A stretch of DNA of 56,986 nucleotides from Chloroflexota bacterium (GTDB taxonomy: Bacteria; Chloroflexota; Anaerolineae; Aggregatilineales; Phototrophicaceae), in NCBI GenBank assembly GCA_026706445.1, contig JAPOYT010000206.1, positions 1 to 56,986 on the forward strand, written 5' to 3'. The notes under the pieces were generated by a model. It saw nothing but the letters and a program-made list of their open reading frames with translations, was not told the DNA's origin and searched no databases. Made by a program: the position numbers and the translations under genes. Shown piece after piece: positions 45,133 to 53,467 of this stretch; positions within the stretch are counted from its first letter, which is position 1, and each line of letters starts with the position of its first letter.

Positions 45133-46728
45133 CTAAATGAACAACTGATTCACGTGCCGGATGAAGTCCTGCTCGCGCAGCGCCGCCATCACCGCTTCCG
45201 GCAGCGCCTCATCGAAATTCAGCACCGTCAGGGTATTGCCACCCGGCGCCGCCCGCCCTGTATGCCAACTGGCGATATTGATGCCATTCTCCGCCATCAA
45301 GGTGCCGACACGCCCAATCACGCCCGGCTTGTCATGGCTGCCCATGATGAGCAGGTGACCGCGCGGCTCGAAATGAACGCGATAATCGTTGATTTGCAAG
45401 ATGTAAGGTTTCTGCCGGTCGAGGAGAGCGCCGGCGACACTGATTTCTTCGCCATCTTCCAGCGTCGTCTGACAAGTGATGACATTGCGGTATTCGCTGA
45501 TCTTGATGCCTTTTGCCTGCGTGATTTGCCAGCCGCGTTCGGCCGCCCGCAAGGGCGCGTTTACGGCGCTGACGCTCTCGCCCAGGATCGGGCGCAGCAG
45601 TCCTTTCAAGATGCCGACCGTCATCGGCTTGATCAGCCCGTTCATATCGTCGCCGATGATTTCAATGGCGATGCGCTGTATCGGGCTGCGCGCCAAGACA
45701 TGCTGCAGGGCGCCGATGCTCTCCGCCAATTGCATATAAGGTCGGATCTCTTCATAGGCGACGCCCGGCAGCAGCGGCATATTGACCACATTGCGGTAAT
45801 CGCGGTCGTTTAGCGCGTCAATCACTTGCTGGACGATTTGCAGCGACAAGTCCTGGCGCGCTTCGGCTGTGTTGTCGCCGATATGGGGCGTATGAATGAC
45901 TTTGTCCATGCCGATCAAGGGACTGTTGAAGGGCGGCTCCTCATTCCAGACATCGAGCGCCACACCACCCAAGCGTCCGTCAAGCAGGGCCTCCGCCAGC
46001 AGCGATTCCTTGACCACGTCGCCGTGCGCCGTGTTAATGAAACAGGCGCCGCGTTTCATCATGCCCAGCGCCTCAGCGTCAAAAAAGTCGACCGTTTCCT
46101 TCGTCGCCGGCACGTGCATGCTGACGTAATCGGACGCGCTCAACAATTCTCGCAATCCGACCAATTGTATGCGTCGGTCGTTGACCTGTTCTTCGCGAAT
46201 ATAGGGATCATAAGCCAATACGGTCATGCCCAGCGCCAGGCAAAGACGCGCCACCCGCTGCCCGACGCGCCCCAGACCAATGAGGCCAATCGTCTTGCCA
46301 TGCAGCTGAACGCCGATTTGCTGCGCCCGGTCGAAGAGCCACCAGCCTTCGCGCAGGCTCTCGTGCACCGCCGGCAGATTCCGATTCAACGCCAGCATCA
46401 GCGTCAGCGTGTGCTCGGCCGCGGAAACCGCGCTGACGCCCGGCGCGTTCATCACCAGGATGCCGCGCTCGGTGGCGCAATCAATGTCGATGCCAGTCAG
46501 CCCGGCCGACATGCGCGCAATCAATCGCAGCTTCGGCGCTTGCTTGAGCAAAGGCGCGTCCAGCGTAAAGTCCGAGCGCGTGATGATTGCGCTGGCCTCT
46601 TGCAGCGCGGCGCGCACGCTGGCAGTCTTCGGCGGCACAATCGCGACCGTGAAGTCGCCGCTCGATTTCAGCAGAGCGATGCTCTCGCTTGTGAGATCGG
46701 TGGCGACCACAACGCGCTGCTGACTCAA
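45133..46728 (-). CDS. serA: D-3-phosphoglycerate dehydrogenase, with Arg-to-His in the active-site motif
   Basis: The protein has 531 residues with the long (type 1) architecture: a substrate and NAD domain (GLIGLGRVGQRVARLC), an intervening domain (about 320-450) and a C-terminal ACT domain (LLIMGSHDKPGVIGRVGTLM). It oxidises 3-phosphoglycerate in serine synthesis and the ACT domain normally senses serine. The catalytic His282 in TPHIG and the Glu in WNEEPP are present. The substrate-binding Arg of the N-x-A-R-G motif is His235 (NTAHGD) instead. The start overlaps the stop of the upstream HAD gene by 4 bases. Confidence 0.93.
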   Translation of the reverse strand: MSQQRVVVATDLTSESIALLKSSGDFTVAIVPPKTASVRAALQEASAIITRSDFTLDAPLLKQAPKLRLIARMSAGLTGIDIDCATERGILVMNAPGVSAVSAAEHTLTLMLALNRNLPAVHESLREGWWLFDRAQQIGVQLHGKTIGLIGLGRVGQRVARLCLALGMTVLAYDPYIREEQVNDRRIQLVGLRELLSASDYVSMHVPATKETVDFFDAEALGMMKRGACFINTAHGDVVKESLLAEALLDGRLGGVALDVWNEEPPFNSPLIGMDKVIHTPHIGDNTAEARQDLSLQIVQQVIDALNDRDYRNVVNMPLLPGVAYEEIRPYMQLAESIGALQHVLARSPIQRIAIEIIGDDMNGLIKPMTVGILKGLLRPILGESVSAVNAPLRAAERGWQITQAKGIKISEYRNVITCQTTLEDGEEISVAGALLDRQKPYILQINDYRVHFEPRGHLLIMGSHDKPGVIGRVGTLMAENGINIASWHTGRAAPGGNTLTVLNFDEALPEAVMAALREQDFIRHVNQLFI

Positions 46729-47393
46729 GCGAATATCCTTTTCAGTCGGAATTCATCCAGAATTTCATTCAGGCTGCCATAGATCCTGTCGTTGATATCG
46801 GCAAAGTCTGTCAATTTCGAATGGGAGAGATCGGGCACCGTATAGCAAGTCATTCCGGCCGCCAGCGCCGCCTGCGTGCCTAAGCGGCTGTCCTCCAGCG
46901 CCAGGCAGCTCTCGGGCGCGCAGCCTAGTTGGTCCGCCGCGCGCAGATAGATATCGGGCGCCGGCTTGCCCCGCGCGACAAACTCGGCTGAGTAACGCTG
47001 CGGAATCAGCGCGTCCCAGCCCATCAGCCGCACAAAATGCTCAATGATTCTCTGGGATGAACTCGACGCGATCGCGCGCGGGATGCCAAGCTCGGCGACA
47101 TATCGCAAGAGTTCATCGGCGCCGGGCCGCGCTTGAATCCTGCCCGCCGGCAGGCTCATCATGCGCCCGGTGATGGCCGCTTCAATGGCGGCCGGCGTCT
47201 CGCCCAGCCTGGGATAATGCTGCTGCAAAATGGCGGCGAATTCATCGACGCGCATGCCAACGCCCGATTCGCGCAGCTCGTCGCTGTAGACATAGCCATG
47301 CGCTTCGATCAACTCAACTTCGACCTCATGCCAAACCGGCTCGGAATCGACCAGCAAGCCGTCCATATCAAAGATAATCGCCTGGTAATCCAT
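46725..47393 (-). CDS. HAD-superfamily phosphatase (beta-phosphoglucomutase-like)
   Basis: The protein has 222 residues. Motif I FDMDGLLVDSEP (residues 8-19), the cap domain, motif II ASSSSQ, and motifs III/IV GKPAPDIYLRAADQLG and CLALEDSRLGTQAALAAGM are complete. This subfamily dephosphorylates small sugar phosphates or acts as beta-phosphoglucomutase. Its place between serB-like and serA genes, overlapping serA by 4 bases and starting 2 bases after serB, suggests a role near serine or glycolytic metabolites. Confidence 0.92.
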   Translation of the reverse strand: MDYQAIIFDMDGLLVDSEPVWHEVEVELIEAHGYVYSDELRESGVGMRVDEFAAILQQHYPRLGETPAAIEAAITGRMMSLPAGRIQARPGADELLRYVAELGIPRAIASSSSQRIIEHFVRLMGWDALIPQRYSAEFVARGKPAPDIYLRAADQLGCAPESCLALEDSRLGTQAALAAGMTCYTVPDLSHSKLTDFADINDRIYGSLNEILDEFRLKRIFA

Positions 47394-47395
47394 GC

Positions 47396-48247
47396 TCAGA
47401 AGATGTCCTCAAATTCGCGGATGAATCGGTTTCGCGATGATTCGTCGCGGAAGGCGACGCATTCGCTTTGCAATGCCAGCGAGATGCCCTTGCGATAAGT
47501 CGGCTCATGCGCTGTGCCCCGCAGCGACTCCCAGCCGCGGCGACCAGCAGCCAGTGGAAGTATCGGCGCCAAGGACGGGCAGCTTACAAAAATATCCGAC
47601 TCCGCCTTGACCATATCGCGCGCGATGACCCCGCCGTAACCCACAAAGAGATCAACATCGTCCTTGGTCGCCAAGTCCGATGAGCCATCGCCAACCATCA
47701 TTCGCCGGCCGGGCCGGTCACGCGCCATGTCGGATATGATGGCCGATTTGCCGCTGGATATCGTCAAGGGACCCTCGTCATAATCGAGATAGGTCTGCGT
47801 TTGCTGCGCCTGCGGCTCCGCATAATCCCACCAGCGCCCGGAAAGCTCGTTGTATTCCAACTCCACCGCTCGAATGCGCGCCGAATCGACACCCAGCCGC
47901 CGCCCAAAACCCTTCACCGCGTCGATTAAGCCGCCGCTGATGATGAATACGGCTTTGCCCAGCGCGTGAAGCGCCGCGATGACTTCGGGCGCGTCCTCGA
48001 CCGCAGTCTGCCAGTAGCGCTCCTCGACCGCTTTCAGCTGCGCGCGCGTCGGTTTGATGGCTCGCAAGCGCTTGCCGTAAACATCGGCCAGGTCGAGCTC
48101 GCCATCCATCGCTTTGTTGGTCAGCAGCCCGACGCGTCCTTCCTTGCCCTTCAGACGCGCCAATTCATCGATGCCTTCAATCGTCGAAAGCGTGCTGTCG
48201 CAGTCGAAGAATATGAGATCCTGCGCCGGCCAGCGCGATTCGAGCAT
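47396..48247 (-). CDS. serB: Phosphoserine phosphatase-like HAD protein
   Basis: The protein has 283 residues. Motif I FFDCDSTLSTIEGIDELA (about 13-30), KAMDGELDL, motif II ISGG, and motif IV MMVGDGSSDLAT match SerB, which releases serine from phosphoserine. A C-terminal extension of about 70 residues is longer than in standard SerB. With serA two genes downstream this completes two of the three serine-pathway steps; serC is not in the window. A TATAAT box lies 33 bases upstream. Confidence 0.87.
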   Translation of the reverse strand: MLESRWPAQDLIFFDCDSTLSTIEGIDELARLKGKEGRVGLLTNKAMDGELDLADVYGKRLRAIKPTRAQLKAVEERYWQTAVEDAPEVIAALHALGKAVFIISGGLIDAVKGFGRRLGVDSARIRAVELEYNELSGRWWDYAEPQAQQTQTYLDYDEGPLTISSGKSAIISDMARDRPGRRMMVGDGSSDLATKDDVDLFVGYGGVIARDMVKAESDIFVSCPSLAPILPLAAGRRGWESLRGTAHEPTYRKGISLALQSECVAFRDESSRNRFIREFEDIF

Positions 48248-48279
48248 GCGCTGTTTCCCGCCTAATGGGTAACGCGCTC

Positions 48280-48285
48280 ATTATA
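48280..48285 (-). promoter_or_regulatory. -10 box TATAAT upstream of serB
   Basis: A perfect TATAAT in CAACTATAATGAGC lies 33 bases before the serB ATG. A GCTACA string 18 bases further upstream is a weak -35 candidate. Confidence 0.45.
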
Positions 48286-48321
48286 GTTGCTTCGGGCGAG
48301 ATGTGTAGCATCGCGTCCTGA

Positions 48322-48333
48322 CCGAATGTTCGG
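48322..48333. promoter_or_regulatory. Candidate operator dyad upstream of tetR
   Basis: CCGAA and TTCGG flank 2 bases to form a short dyad about 47 bases before the tetR -35 box and about 40 bases upstream of the serB promoter. The size is typical of a TetR-family half-site pair, but no second copy was found near fadA, so this is tentative. Confidence 0.3.
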
Positions 48334-48379
48334 CCGGTTCTTCGACGCGCAAGCGCGCGGTGTTCTGACTTTTGCTGGC

Positions 48380-48408
48380 TTGAAACCTTAGAGACCCTAA
48401 TCTACAAT
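48380..48408 (+). promoter_or_regulatory. Promoter of tetR and the fatty-acid operon
   Basis: TTGAAA (48380-48385) and TACAAT (48403-48408) are separated by exactly 17 bases; each differs from consensus at one position. Transcription would start about 45 bases before the tetR TTG start. Confidence 0.8.
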
Positions 48409-48460
48409 CGAACCGCTGTTCAGGCAATGGATTCCGCGTGAAACCGAAAGGAGCAATGAC

Positions 48461-49105
48461 TTGGCGCGCAAACCAGCAGACCAAACGGTAGACCGTGAAG
48501 ACATTCTGTCGGCCGCTGCGGAAATATTTCGCCACAAGGGATATGAAGCGACGACGATGAAAGACATCGCCGCCAAAGTGAACTTGACCGCCGCCAGTCT
48601 CTATCATCATTTCAGGAACAAAGACTTCCTGTTGCTGAATGTGCTCGAAGGCGGGCTGGACATCGGCATCGCCGAGTTGGAGAACATCGCGGCTTCGGAC
48701 TTGTCCAATACCGAGAAGCTCGGACAAATGATCCGTTACCATGTCGTGAGCGTAGCCGAAAATGTAGAGTTTGCCGCCGCAATGATATTCGAGGTCCGTC
48801 CTTTGCTCAACGCAAGCGGCGGCAATCGATACGGCGGCGCTAAGTTGATGGAAGAGTTCAGAGCGCGCCGGAGTCGGTTCATCGCTCGGCGAGATTATTT
48901 CGAGGGCTTGTTTCGCAATGTTTTGCTCGGGGGCATCTGCGCCGGCGAGTTCCGCCAGGTTGACGCCCCCACGGTGACGCGCGCCATGCTGGGCGGGCAC
49001 AACTGGGTCAGCGTCTGGTACAGCGATGGCGGGCGGCTCAGCGCTGAGGATGTGGCCGACGTGATGGTGGATACCTGGCTGGCGGCGCTGCGGGTTTCGG
49101 ATTAG
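48461..49105 (+). CDS. TetR/AcrR-family regulator, probably of fatty-acid oxidation
   Basis: The protein has 214 residues from a TTG start with AAAGGAG 7 bases upstream. Residues 12-60 form the TetR DNA-binding domain (DILSAAAEIFRHKGYEATTMKDIAAKVNLTAASLYHHFRNK). The C-terminal ligand domain is all-helical. Its location at the head of an operon with SDR and FadN genes, close to fadA, suggests a FadR/PaaR-like repressor that responds to acyl-CoA. The ligand is inferred from context only. Confidence 0.9.
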   Translation: MARKPADQTVDREDILSAAAEIFRHKGYEATTMKDIAAKVNLTAASLYHHFRNKDFLLLNVLEGGLDIGIAELENIAASDLSNTEKLGQMIRYHVVSVAENVEFAAAMIFEVRPLLNASGGNRYGGAKLMEEFRARRSRFIARRDYFEGLFRNVLLGGICAGEFRQVDAPTVTRAMLGGHNWVSVWYSDGGRLSAEDVADVMVDTWLAALRVSD

Positions 49106-49117
49106 AGGAATACTGTC

Positions 49118-50281
49118 ATGGCGGAGAAATATCCCATTACTACCTGGATGCCAGTTTATGAAGATGCTCGGCGGGTCCTGCGCGTATTGGAAGGTGTACG
49201 GCTTTCGAATTGGCAGTCCATGAACAAATCCATTAACGACAAGTGGAAGTCGCCAGAGTTCAAGGGAATTTGGAAGACACCGCACGAGTACATTCCTGTG
49301 GTGATCTCCTTAGAAGACCAAGAATTAGCCCATCGGATTTGGCACGAGACGAAAGTCTTGCCACATTACGCATTTAACACCGTGGAATTGGCGCAGAATA
49401 ATTGCCTCGGGGTCTTTGACGGTGACTGTTTTTCTTTGACTGCTACTGGACAGCAATTCCTCAAATGTGACGACTCGACGCTAGAAAAGATTGACTGTTA
49501 CGAAGGCATTCTCGTGATTCTTTCGGAAGTCGCGGATAAGAGTCCAGGCACTGAGAATGATTTCCTCACAGAATTTCGGGGCTGGCTCCATTCCCACAGC
49601 ACCTTCTCGCCAAAGAATTCAGGATTAGTGGCGCAACGATATCGACTGATTAATCTCCGTCGCCGCGGCTTGATTGAGAAGAAGAGCAAATACAGTATAA
49701 CCGACGCGGGCTTAGAATATTTGCGCCGCGTGGGAAGTTTCAATGACAAAGAACGGCCCACACTCGAAGAAGAGGTAAATAGGAACAACACAAGCGCAAG
49801 GCAGCAGCTCGGTGAGTTTCTGCAAACTATGCAGCCATACGCATTTGAGCATCTGATCAAACGCCTGCTCGAAGCAATGGGCTATGACAATGTTGAGGTA
49901 ACTTCTGTGACAAACGACAAAGGCGTCGACGTCGTCGGCGATATTGAGTTAGGCATCAGTCGCGTTCGCGAAGTCATACAAGTCAAGCGTCAGCAAGCAA
50001 ATGTTGGGCGAGTTGTCTTGGACAGCCTAAGAGGGTCGCTGCATCGCTTTGACGCCGTTCGTGCCACAATCGTTTCCACAGGTAAATTCTCAAAAACTGC
50101 GAAAGCGGCAGCGTTTGACAAGGGTGCAGCACCCATCACCCTGATAGACGGTGAACGACTTCTGGACTTATTGATGGAACACGACATCGGCATTCGCAGA
50201 CGCGAAATCAGAGTCTTTGAATTCGACCCGGAGAGTTTGAGTGAGTTCGAAGACGATGCGGTTTTGCCACCAAGTGGATAA
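49118..50281 (+). CDS. Mrr-type restriction endonuclease
   Basis: The protein has 387 residues. The N-terminal 230 contain a winged-helix-like region (RLINLRRRGLIEKKSKYSITDAGLEYLRR) similar to Mrr N-domains. The C-terminal domain has the Mrr catalytic core: E244 in FEHLIKRLL, D271 in KGVDVVG, and Q288-V-K290 in VIQVKRQ. Mrr enzymes cut methylated or foreign DNA (type IV restriction). The ribosome site GAGGAA precedes the ATG. It is inserted between tetR and the SDR gene, 12 bases after the tetR stop, and is more AT-rich than its neighbours, suggesting lateral arrival into the operon. Confidence 0.88.
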   Translation: MAEKYPITTWMPVYEDARRVLRVLEGVRLSNWQSMNKSINDKWKSPEFKGIWKTPHEYIPVVISLEDQELAHRIWHETKVLPHYAFNTVELAQNNCLGVFDGDCFSLTATGQQFLKCDDSTLEKIDCYEGILVILSEVADKSPGTENDFLTEFRGWLHSHSTFSPKNSGLVAQRYRLINLRRRGLIEKKSKYSITDAGLEYLRRVGSFNDKERPTLEEEVNRNNTSARQQLGEFLQTMQPYAFEHLIKRLLEAMGYDNVEVTSVTNDKGVDVVGDIELGISRVREVIQVKRQQANVGRVVLDSLRGSLHRFDAVRATIVSTGKFSKTAKAAAFDKGAAPITLIDGERLLDLLMEHDIGIRRREIRVFEFDPESLSEFEDDAVLPPSG

Positions 50282-50304
50282 CGGAAAGCGAGTAAGGACT
50301 CAAC

Positions 50305-51006
50305 ATGCAAACCAGCCTCATCACAGGCGCCAACCGCGGCATCGGCCTCGCATTGACGCGCCAACTCTTGCAAGACGACGCGCGCATCTTCGCGACCTGC
50401 CGCGCGCCCAAACGCGCCGACGCCCTGACCGAACTCGCGCAACATCACCCCCAGCGCGTCACAGTCCTGCAATTGGACATCACTGACGAGTCGTCGATCG
50501 ATAGCGCCGTGAAGGCGGTCGCGGCAGAAACCGACGGGTTAGACCTGCTCGTCAACAATGCCGGCATCGGCGGCGACGATAGCGGTCGCAGCCTCGGGCA
50601 GCTGACCTCCACCGAAGTCAGCCATGTGATCACAACCAACGCGGTCAGCCCGCTGATTTTGACGCAGGCTTGCCGCGAATTGCTGAAAACTGGCGACAAT
50701 CCGCGCGTTGTCATGATCTCGTCCGGCTTGGGTTCGCTGCAGCGGACCAGCGGCAGTTCATACGCTTATCGAATGAGCAAGGCGGCGATGAACATGGCGG
50801 CGCGCGTCCTCGCTTTTGACAGCGCCATGGCTGGCATCACGACTGTCACCGTGAATCCCGGCTGGGTGCAAACTGATATGGGCGGACCCAGCGCCGCCCT
50901 CAAGCCGGAAGAATCCGCTAGCGCGCTGCGAAAGCTCATCAAGCGCCTGAGGCCTGCCGACAACGGCAAGTTCTTCCAGTACGATGGGGGAGAGCTTCCC
51001 TGGTGA
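50305..51006 (+). CDS. Short-chain dehydrogenase/reductase (C-factor/CsgA-like)
   Basis: The protein has 233 residues. TGANRGIGLALTRQL is the NAD(P) motif, LQLDIT and LVNNAGIGG are the usual strand-4 motifs, and the catalytic S...Y-x3-K is in SSGLGSL and YAYRMSKAA. GWVQTDMGGPSA resembles the C-factor subgroup of SDR. It lies 23 bases after the Mrr gene and 53 bases before fadN, so it may act on a fatty-acid intermediate. The substrate is unknown. Confidence 0.9.
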   Translation: MQTSLITGANRGIGLALTRQLLQDDARIFATCRAPKRADALTELAQHHPQRVTVLQLDITDESSIDSAVKAVAAETDGLDLLVNNAGIGGDDSGRSLGQLTSTEVSHVITTNAVSPLILTQACRELLKTGDNPRVVMISSGLGSLQRTSGSSYAYRMSKAAMNMAARVLAFDSAMAGITTVTVNPGWVQTDMGGPSAALKPEESASALRKLIKRLRPADNGKFFQYDGGELPW

Positions 51007-51059
51007 ATCGCGCATAATCCGAGTGAGTGTCAGATTCTCCGCTGAAAGGCGAGGCGCAG

Positions 51060-53447
51060 ATGGGATTTCAGATTAAGAAAGCGGCGGTGATTGGATCGGG
51101 CGCGATGGGCGGCGGCATCGCTGCGCTCTTGGCCGGCGTCAGCATCGAAACGCTGCTGCTTGATATTCCAGCGAAAGACAGTTCGCGGGCCGATGGACCC
51201 ACAGCGCGAAACGCCCTCGTCGCCGCCAATCTCAAGGCGCTGGGCCGGATGCGCCCGCCGCAGCTCTACAGCCCGGACGATCTCGCCAATATCAGCATCG
51301 GCAATATCGCCGACGATCTGGAGCGAGTCGGCGACGCCGATTGGGTGGTCGAAGCAATCGTCGAGAATCTCGCAATCAAACAAGGGCTGATGGCGCGTCT
51401 GGCAGAGTTCGTGCGTAACGACGCCATCGTGACGACCAATACGTCCGGCATTCCCATCGCCAGCATCGCCGAGGGCTTGCCCGCGCGGTTCACACGGCGC
51501 TTCCTTGGCGCGCATTTCTTCAATCCGCCGCGTTATTTGCGTCTGCTGGAAATCATCCCGCACACTGGCACGGATCCCGATATCACAGAATTCATGCTGC
51601 GCTTTGGCGCCGAGACGCTCGGCAAGGGTACCGTCCTTTGCAAGGACAGCCCCAACTTCATCGGCAATCGCTTCATGTCCATGTCCGGCATGCAGGCGAC
51701 CAACTACGCCCTCGATCATGGCTACACCGTGGAGGAAGTCGATGCCCTGACCGGTCCGCTCATCGGACGGCCCAAGACGGCGACTTTCAGTTTGAATGAT
51801 CTGGTCGGCTTTGATATCGCCGTCGGCGTCGCGCGCAACCTCTACCACGCGATTCCCGATGATCCCGCCCGTGAACTTCTGATGCACGAGAAAAACGCGG
51901 CGCTCTCCGACGAGTTGCTGAAACGCGGCTGGCTGGGACGCAAGACCGCGCGCGGCTTTTTTCATATGCGGCGCGATGGCGGAAAGAAAGAACTGTGGGC
52001 GCTAAACCTGGATACGCTGGAATACGAGCCGCCCAGCAAACCGCGCTTCGAAAGCGTCGGGCAATTTCGCAAAGTTGAACCGCTTGGCGAGCGTATCCGC
52101 CTGCTGATCAACGCCGATGACCGCGCGGGCCAATATCTCTATCATTTGCATGCCTTTCTGCTCGCATACGCCTCCAATCGCGTGCCCGAAATCACCGATA
52201 CCATCGTCAATGTCGATAACGCGCAGAAGTGGGGCTTCGCCCATCAGCTGGGTCCCTTTGAAATCTGGGATGCCATCGACGTCGCGGAGACTGTCGATCG
52301 CTTCGAAGCGGACGGCTACCCGGTGGCGGATTGGGTCAAGGCGATGATCGCCGCTGGAAAGGCCGCGTTTTACCAGCGCGATGAAGCTGGCAAAGTCGTC
52401 GGCTATTTCAGTCCGCAAGACCGCGCCTATATGCTCTTGGTCAAAGACCCGCGCGAAATTACCGTCGCTGAGCTGCGCGCGTCAGGCGCGGAAGTTTACA
52501 GCAATGGCGATGGCCGCGTCTACGACATGGGCGCTGGCGCCCTGCTGTGGGAGTTCAATACCAAGCACAACAGCATCACCCCCGGCTTGATCGAATCGGG
52601 CTGGAAAGCGCTGGAACTTCTCAACGAGGAAGAGTTCAGGGCGCTGGTCATCGGCAACGATGGCGAACGATTCTCCATCGGCGCCAACCTGGATCCGTCC
52701 GCGCTGATGGCTGGGCTGGAAGGCATTGAGAAGACGCTCGTCGCCCTGCAAGACTTGACGCAAGCGCTGCGTTACGCGCCCAAGCCGGTTGTCGTCGCCG
52801 CGCACAACATGGCGCTCGGTGGCGGCGCTGAACTGGTGATGTCGGGGACCGCGGTCGTCGCCCATGCCGAGCTGTACATGGGCTTGGTCGAGGTCGGCGT
52901 CGGTTTGGTTCCGGCTGGCGGCGGCTGCAAAGAGATGATTCGCCGACTGGTCAATCCGCTGGCTAGCGCCGGCGCCGATGATGTGCTGGCCGGCTTGCGG
53001 AAGGCATTCGAGAATATCGCCAGGGCCAAGGTCAGCGGCAGCGCCAAAGAAGCCAAGGCGCTCGGTATGCTGGCTTCGGCGGATGTGATCGTGATGAACC
53101 GCGCTCACTTGCTGGGCGAGGCGAAATCGCTGGCGCTGGCATTGAGCGAAACTTATTCATCGCGCAAGCCGGAGCCGGTCTATGCCGCCGGGCGCGATGC
53201 CTGCGCCGCGCTGATGCTTGGAATTGCGGGCTACCTAGAGGCGGGTTACGCCAGCGAGCATGACGCCCTGATCGCCAAGAAGCTGGCCTACATTCTAACT
53301 GGCGCCGCGCTCGCCGAGCCGCAGTGGGTCGATCAGCAGTATCTGCTCAACCTGGAGCGCGAGGCTTTCCTGAGCTTGATCATGGAGACGAAGACGCAGG
53401 AGCGCATCATGCACATGCTGCGGACGAACAAGCCGCTGCGGAATTAG
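51060..53447 (+). CDS. fadN: 3-hydroxyacyl-CoA dehydrogenase / enoyl-CoA hydratase (FadN type)
   Basis: This bifunctional beta-oxidation enzyme has 795 residues. The dehydrogenase comes first: NAD motif AAVIGSGAMGGGIAALLA, TNTSGIPIASIAEGL, FLGAHFFNPPRYLRLLEII with the catalytic His, and KDSPNFIGNRF. The enoyl-CoA hydratase domain starts near residue 500 (FSIGANLD, KPVVVAAHNMALGGGAELVMSG, MGLVEVGVGLVPAGGG). This order is that of Bacillus FadN, opposite to enterobacterial FadB. I prefer ATG 51060, with AAAGGCGAGG upstream, over GTG 51027. The partner thiolase lies 2 kb downstream, separated by the AAA/TOPRIM-like pair. Confidence 0.93.
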   Translation: MGFQIKKAAVIGSGAMGGGIAALLAGVSIETLLLDIPAKDSSRADGPTARNALVAANLKALGRMRPPQLYSPDDLANISIGNIADDLERVGDADWVVEAIVENLAIKQGLMARLAEFVRNDAIVTTNTSGIPIASIAEGLPARFTRRFLGAHFFNPPRYLRLLEIIPHTGTDPDITEFMLRFGAETLGKGTVLCKDSPNFIGNRFMSMSGMQATNYALDHGYTVEEVDALTGPLIGRPKTATFSLNDLVGFDIAVGVARNLYHAIPDDPARELLMHEKNAALSDELLKRGWLGRKTARGFFHMRRDGGKKELWALNLDTLEYEPPSKPRFESVGQFRKVEPLGERIRLLINADDRAGQYLYHLHAFLLAYASNRVPEITDTIVNVDNAQKWGFAHQLGPFEIWDAIDVAETVDRFEADGYPVADWVKAMIAAGKAAFYQRDEAGKVVGYFSPQDRAYMLLVKDPREITVAELRASGAEVYSNGDGRVYDMGAGALLWEFNTKHNSITPGLIESGWKALELLNEEEFRALVIGNDGERFSIGANLDPSALMAGLEGIEKTLVALQDLTQALRYAPKPVVVAAHNMALGGGAELVMSGTAVVAHAELYMGLVEVGVGLVPAGGGCKEMIRRLVNPLASAGADDVLAGLRKAFENIARAKVSGSAKEAKALGMLASADVIVMNRAHLLGEAKSLALALSETYSSRKPEPVYAAGRDACAALMLGIAGYLEAGYASEHDALIAKKLAYILTGAALAEPQWVDQQYLLNLEREAFLSLIMETKTQERIMHMLRTNKPLRN

Positions 53448-53467
53448 TTCTTGAGTTTGCTCACTGC

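Noticed and set aside
48281-49285. Frame of 334 codons antisense to tetR
   Set aside because: It crosses the tetR promoter, the tetR gene and part of the Mrr gene in antisense; codon pattern and motifs support the sense genes.
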